From Rhizobium sp. RCAM05350 (lineage in GTDB: Bacteria; Pseudomonadota; Alphaproteobacteria; Rhizobiales; Rhizobiaceae), in assembly GCA_024426085.1 (NCBI GenBank), contig CP087974.1, positions 1,240,001-1,304,000 on the forward strand: a DNA stretch of 64,000 nt, read 5' to 3'. Positions within the stretch are counted from its first letter, which is position 1. The number at the start of each line of letters is the position of its first letter. The notes beneath the pieces were generated by a model, which saw nothing but the letters and a program-made list of their open reading frames with translations, did not search any database and was not told where the DNA came from. Positions 59,766 through 64,000 of this stretch are shown piece by piece. A program made the translations under genes and the position numbers.

Positions 59766-61305
59766 CTATTCCAGCCTCAACCCGGCGCGCCGCAACCCTT
59801 CCAGTATCGGCCCGATCCGGCTTTCATCTTTTGCCGGCCGTCCCCTGCGGATGCGTGAAAGGGAAACTTCGGGAGAAATCGCCATCAGCTTTTCAAGATG
59901 GGCATGTGCCTCATCCATGCGGCCAAGATAGGCATTCGCGGCAATGAGCATCCAGTAGGTCGGATCAAAATGCGCATTGAGAGCCAGGGACTGCGCGGCC
60001 CAATCCAACGCATCCTCGTAGTTGCCGAGAATGATTTCCGCCATGGCGATCGCGCATAGAAAGAAACGTGAATCAGGATCGTTTGGCCCCAACCGCAGGC
60101 CACGATGGAGAAGTTCGAGCGCCTGGTCGATCGGCCCTGCAATGCAACGTGCCGACTGCAGCGTTGGCGATGACGAAGAGATCATTGGGATTGGCCGTGG
60201 CGGCCGCGAGAAGGACGGCCATACCGGCATCGTAGTCTTTACCCGTCTGCAGAAGGGCCATGCCACAATGGGACATGACACGCGCATTTCCCGCCGCATG
60301 CTGCAAGCCGCGGCGCGCATATTCGACGCATTTTTCCTTGTCGTCGGGGCCGATCGCTGGCCAACCCATAGTGTAGCGATGCTCAAGCGCCCAGGCGGCA
60401 TGCCTGAGAACCATTGCATTATCCGGCTCGATGGCCAGCGCCTCGGTCAGCAGCGCATAGGCACGCGCGTTTCCGTCCGGGGTTTCTTCATTCAGGCAGG
60501 CCATGGACTGGAGGTAGACGTCGTACAGGGCGAAACTCCCCGCCCGCTGCCGTCGTGATCGCTCTATTTCGGCAGTCTCGATTGCCGGTTCAACAAGGCT
60601 GGCGACCCGTTCGGTAATGCGATCCTGAAAATCGAACACATCATCCAGGTCCCCATCGAAACCATCCGCCCACAGATGCATTGCGCTGGCCCCGTCGACC
60701 AGCTGGACCGTGATCCGCAGCCGCTTGCCCTGACGCCGGATGCTGCCCTCCAGCACATATTGAACGCCGAGCTCTCGCGCGACCTGCCGGGTGTCGACGG
60801 TCCGCCCCCTGTAGGCGAAGGAGCAGTTTCGCGACACGACTTTGAAGGATTTGAAACGCATCAACGCGGCGATGATGTCCGTCGTAATGCCATCTGCGAA
60901 ATAGCCGTCGGCTCCGCCATTGCCCAGATTATCGAATGGCATGACCGCGACAGCCGGCGGATCCGGGACGATCTCCGGCATGGCCAGCACCTCAGTCGTC
61001 TCCGTTAGCAAGCGATACCCGACGCGGGGAACCGTCGATATCCAGTCCGTGCCATCTGGCCTTGCACCGAGCAGCTTGCGCAACGCGGCAATCTGAACCG
61101 GAAGATTGCCCTCTTCGACGATCGTCGCCGGCCAGCCCCTCTCCATCAGAACCGATTTGCTCACCGCCTTGCCATCAGCCTCGAGCAGGGCATGCAGCAG
61201 GACCGCGCCCCGGTGACCGAGCGCAATGGCTTCGCCGCCGCGCTGCAACAGCGCGCTATCCGGAAAGAACTGAAACGGTCCGAAGGTAACCGATGTCTCC
61301 GCCAT
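59766..61305 (-). CDS. Winged-helix/TolB-like/TPR regulator (one frameshift)
   Basis: ATG 61305 (MAETSVTFGPFQFFPDSALL). The N-terminal OmpR/PhoB-type winged helix (residues 1-95; VSKSVLMERGWPATIVEEGN, ISTVPRVGYRLL) is followed by a TolB-like domain (VAVMPFDNLGNGGADGYFAD, FKVVSRNCSFAYRGRTVD) and C-terminal TPR repeats (NARAYALLTEALAIEPDNAM and later). An extra base near 60143 breaks the frame; corrected it continues CRAIDQALELLHRGLRLGPN. About 512 residues. No phosphorylation receiver and no cyclase catalytic domain, so it is a one-component DNA-binding protein despite common mislabelling of such genes as adenylate cyclase. Confidence 0.88.
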
Positions 61306-61418
61306 CGCCGCCAATCGCCCATCAAACAAATGCCACGAAACACCCGATCCCCACGGAACCGGATGAATTCATACCATCAGTCGCGCATCAGCGGCAAATG
61401 AAGCCGCAGCGGACGATC

Positions 61419-63084
61419 TTACATGTTCGGATAGACCGGTCCTTCGCCGCCCTGCGGCGGCACCCAGTTGATGTTCTGGTTGGGATCCTTGATGTCGCAG
61501 GTCTTGCAGTGGACGCAGTTCTGGGCGTTGATGACGAAGACGTCCTCGCCGTCCTTTTCCACCCATTCGTAGACGCCGGCCGGACAGTAGCGGGTCGAGG
61601 GGCCGGCATAGATGTCGTGTTCGGACGACTTCTGCAGGGCCATGTCCTTGACCTTCAGATGCACAGGCTCGTTTTCCTCGTGATTGGTGTTCGACAGGAA
61701 CACCGAGGAGAGACGGTCGAAGGTCAGGACGCCATCCGGCTTCGGATAGGCGATCGGCTTGTGCATGGACGCGGGTTCGAGCGACTGCGCATCGGTCTTG
61801 CCGTGTTTCAGCGTGCCGAAGAAGGAGAAGCCGAACAGCGTGTTGGTCCACATGTCGAGACCGCCGAGCGCGACGCCGGCAGCCGTGCCGAGCTTCGACC
61901 ACAGCGGCTTGACGTTGCGCACCCGCTTCAGGTCCTGGCCGATGGCGCTGTCGCGCCAGCCGTTCTCGATCTCGATGACTTCGTCATTGGCTCGACCGCC
62001 CGCGATCGCATCCGACAGCTTTTCGGCGGCGAGAATGCCCGACAGCACGGCGTTATGGCTGCCCTTGATGCGCGGCACGTTGACGAAGCCGGCCGAACAG
62101 CCGATCAGCGCACCGCCCGGGAAGGTCAGCTTCGGCACCGACTGGTAGCCGCCCTCGGTGATGGCACGGGCGCCATAGGTCAGCCGCTTGCCGCCTTCGA
62201 AGGTTCCGCGGATGGCCGGATGCGTCTTGAAGCGCTGGAATTCCTCGAACGGATAGAGATAGGGGTTCTTGTAGTTGAGATGCACGACGAAGCCGACGGC
62301 AACCAGATTGTCTTCCAGGTGATAGAGGAACGAACCGCCGCCGGTCTTCATGCCGAGCGGCCAGCCGAACGAATGCTGGACGAGACCCTGCTTGTGGTTC
62401 TCCGGCTTCACCTGCCAGAGTTCCTTGATGCCGATGCCGAACTTTTGCGGCTCGCGATCCTTCTGCAGATCGAACTTGGAAATCAACTGCTTGGCGAGCG
62501 AACCGCGCACGCCCTCGCCGATCAGCGTGTACTTGCCCAGAAGCTCCATGCCACGGGCAAAGTTCGGACCCGGCTCGCCGTTCTTCTCGACGCCCATGTC
62601 GCCGGTGGCAACGCCGATGACGGCGCCTTGATCATTGTAGAGCACTTCGGTCACGGCAAAACCCGGATAGATCTCGACACCGAGCGCTTCGGCCTTTTCG
62701 GCCAGCCACCGACAGACCAGACCGAGCGAGACGATATAATTGCCGTGATTGTTCATCAGCGGCGGCATTAAAAAGTTCGGCAGGCGGATCGAACCGGCGG
62801 GGCCGAGCAGCAGGAACTGATCGTCCTTGACTTCGGTCTTGAAGGGATGCCCCTCCTCCTCGCGCCAGCCCGGCAGGAGCCGGTCGATGCCGATCGGATC
62901 GACGACCGCGCCCGACAGGATATGCGCGCCGACTTCGGCGCCCTTTTCCAGAACGACGACCGACAACTCCGGATTGACCTGCTTCAGACGGATGGCGGCG
63001 GCCAGACCGGCAGGCCCCGCGCCGACGATCACCACGTCGAATTCCATGCTTTTCGCGCTCGGGAAGTTCTTGTCCGTCGGTCAT
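61419..63084 (-). CDS. Electron transfer flavoprotein-ubiquinone oxidoreductase (one frameshift at the N-terminus)
   Basis: ATG 63084 gives MTDGQELPERE, and an extra A near 63049 separates this from the main frame (MEFDVVIVGAGPAGLAAAIR); a start at 63047 would also work. FAD-binding GxGxxG is at the N-terminus. The C-terminal 4Fe-4S cluster ligands are Cys in RYCPAGVYEW and the CVHCKTCD group (residues 485-525). About 554 residues. It passes electrons from ETF to ubiquinone in the inner membrane during fatty acid and amino acid catabolism. The ACGT-repeat site at 63238-63257 lies upstream. Confidence 0.95.
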
Positions 63085-63457
63085 CTCGTCATCTCCAGTC
63101 TCGCCCGGCTATTTTGCGCGGTTTTGTTCCCAATTCTTGACCTCCGTCATGGCAAATACAGCCGGACTTGTCGAGCCAGTCTGCGACGGCAGCCAAGCGC
63201 ATTTGCGCATGAGGTCATGCGGCAGGATACAAATATATGACGTGCACGTAAACGTCAAAATTCGAAATATACTGTAGCATCATCTCCCCGATCCTGCCTT
63301 GCTTTGGCCTTCGACCCGTGCGAATACGCGCCCTCCAAATAAACCAAGCCCTCCGCCATCAACCGCATACCGGCTGCCGCAAGGCATTCCTGAGGCGCTG
63401 CGCGCTGGCGAGACGACTTCTGCCGCCTTCCGGCGGACATCCAAGACGGAGACTTCC
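63085..63457. other. Intergenic region between ETF-QO and Hsp70-like gene
   Basis: About 370 bases; contains the ACGT-repeat box at 63238-63257 and AT-rich tracts near 63225-63280 that can serve as promoters in both directions. No gene supported. Confidence 0.5.
63238..63257. promoter_or_regulatory. ACGT-repeat operator candidate upstream of ETF-QO
   Basis: TGACGTGCACGTAAACGTCA is an imperfect palindrome (16 of 20 positions symmetrical) with ACGT repeated three times at a 6-base period. It resembles sites of LiuR-type MerR regulators of branched-chain amino acid and fatty acid catabolism, a pathway served by ETF-QO. It lies about 150 bases upstream of the ETF-QO start. Confidence 0.5.
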
Positions 63458-64000
63458 ATGGCCAAGGCACTCGGCTTCGATTTCGGCACGACCAATTCGG
63501 TGCTCGCCGCCTCGCAAGGCGACACGACGCAATCGCTGAGCTTTTCCAGCACGGCCGGCACCACCTGATCTGATGCGCACGGCGCTCTCCTTCATGAAGC
63601 ATGCGAAGCTCGGTGCTGCCGCCGTGACCATCGAGGCGGGGCAGGCGGCGATCCAGCAGTTCATCGACAATCCCGGCGAGGCGCGCTTCCTGCAGTCGAT
63701 CAAGACCTTTGCCGCCAGCCCTCTATTTCAGGGCACGCTGATCTTTGCCCGGCGCAACAGTTTTGAAGACCTGATGCGCGCCTTCCTCACCCGCATTGCC
63801 GACTATGCCGGCGATGGCTGGCAACAGGACTACAAGCGCATCGTCGTCGGCCGCCCGGTGCGCTTTGCCGGCTCGAGCCCGGACGAGAGCCTGGCGCTGG
63901 AGCGTTACGACCGGGCGCTGTCGTCGTTCGATTTTCCGGAAGTCCACTATGTCTACGAGCCGGTGGCGGCGGCCTTCTACTTTGCCCAGAACCTGAAGAA
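63458..64000 (+). CDS. yegD: Hsp70-family (YegD-like) protein, cut by window end (one frameshift)
   Basis: ATG 63458 (MAKALGFDFGTTNSVLAASQ) opens with the Hsp70/actin phosphate-1 loop GFDFGTTNS. An extra T near 63569 makes a false stop; corrected STAGTTDLMRTALSFMKHAK. It continues with VVGRPVRFAGSSPDE and VHYVYEPVAAAFYFAQ (the EPVAAA nucleotide-binding motif) to the right edge, so the C-terminus is missing. YegD-like proteins lack a substrate-binding lid; role as a chaperone is uncertain. Confidence 0.9.

Noticed and set aside
1..64000. Programmed ribosomal frameshifting or a recoding system as explanation of the many split genes
   Set aside because: The shift points share no slippery heptamer or downstream structure, go in both directions and affect unrelated families. 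Indel errors explain them more simply.
1..64000. CRISPR arrays, insertion sequences or prophage genes
   Set aside because: No regular repeats with spacers, no transposase or integrase motifs and no phage structural genes were seen on either strand.

Overview
The window looks like chromosome of an alphaproteobacterium of the Rhizobiaceae (Rhizobium/Agrobacterium/Ensifer type). It is GC-rich. It carries an alphaproteobacterial porin of the RopA kind, the bifunctional (p)ppGpp enzyme Rsh next to rpoZ, the block acpS-lepB-rnc-era, an AqpS-type arsenic operon, and many families typical of rhizobia. No insertion sequence, prophage, rRNA or CRISPR array was seen. One tRNA (Ser, anticodon GCT) is present.

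Layout. 0-8.5 kb: an MFS transporter cut by the left edge, an AraC regulator, a PhyH-type dioxygenase, an aldo/keto reductase, a MOSC protein, an HD hydrolase and a large DUF2339 membrane protein. 8.5-12.7 kb: PhoX phosphatase behind a Pho-box-like site, then a divergent pair of an AhpD-like protein and an ECF41-type sigma factor with matching promoters in both directions, then a thioesterase. 12.7-18.6 kb: recO, tex, cyclopropane fatty acid synthase and a glutathionyl-hydroquinone reductase. 18.7-22.6 kb: the arsenic operon arsR-arsC-aqpS-arsC-arsH-MFS. 22.7-33.5 kb: a mostly minus-strand housekeeping run: era, rnc, lepB, acpS, DUF2062, small proteins, rsh, rpoZ, then a NYN-domain gene, smpB and dapA. 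33.8-38.1 kb: lytic transglycosylase, alpha/beta hydrolase, porin. 38.1-41.1 kb: a gene-poor stretch, a FemAB-like acetyltransferase, tRNA-Ser and a small unknown protein. 41.2-48.8 kb: a periplasmic caspase-like/Sel1 protein, two PilZ-like genes around a DUF2177 protein, an aminotransferase, a small Sel1 protein, a DUF2147 protein, two tandem 57-residue secreted peptides and a YnfA protein. 48.9-54.9 kb: AMP nucleosidase and an envelope glycolipid cluster (UPF0104 protein, GT2, GT39, lipid kinase). 55-64 kb: HxlR/quinone reductase pair, DoxX, Lrp/EamA pair, L,D-transpeptidase, a winged-helix/TPR regulator, ETF-ubiquinone oxidoreductase and an Hsp70-like protein cut by the right edge.

The main caveat is sequence quality. 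About 34 of roughly 65 protein genes, including essential ones (era, lepB, dapA), need one or more single-base corrections to read through, often in short homopolymers. I treat these as one gene each (type CDS) and give the approximate shift point. The pattern fits assembly indels better than gene decay. The most interesting leads are the bidirectional ECF41 promoter region, the two ACGT-repeat operators, the tandem 57-residue peptides, the caspase-Sel1 protein, and the structured intergenic region beside rpoZ.
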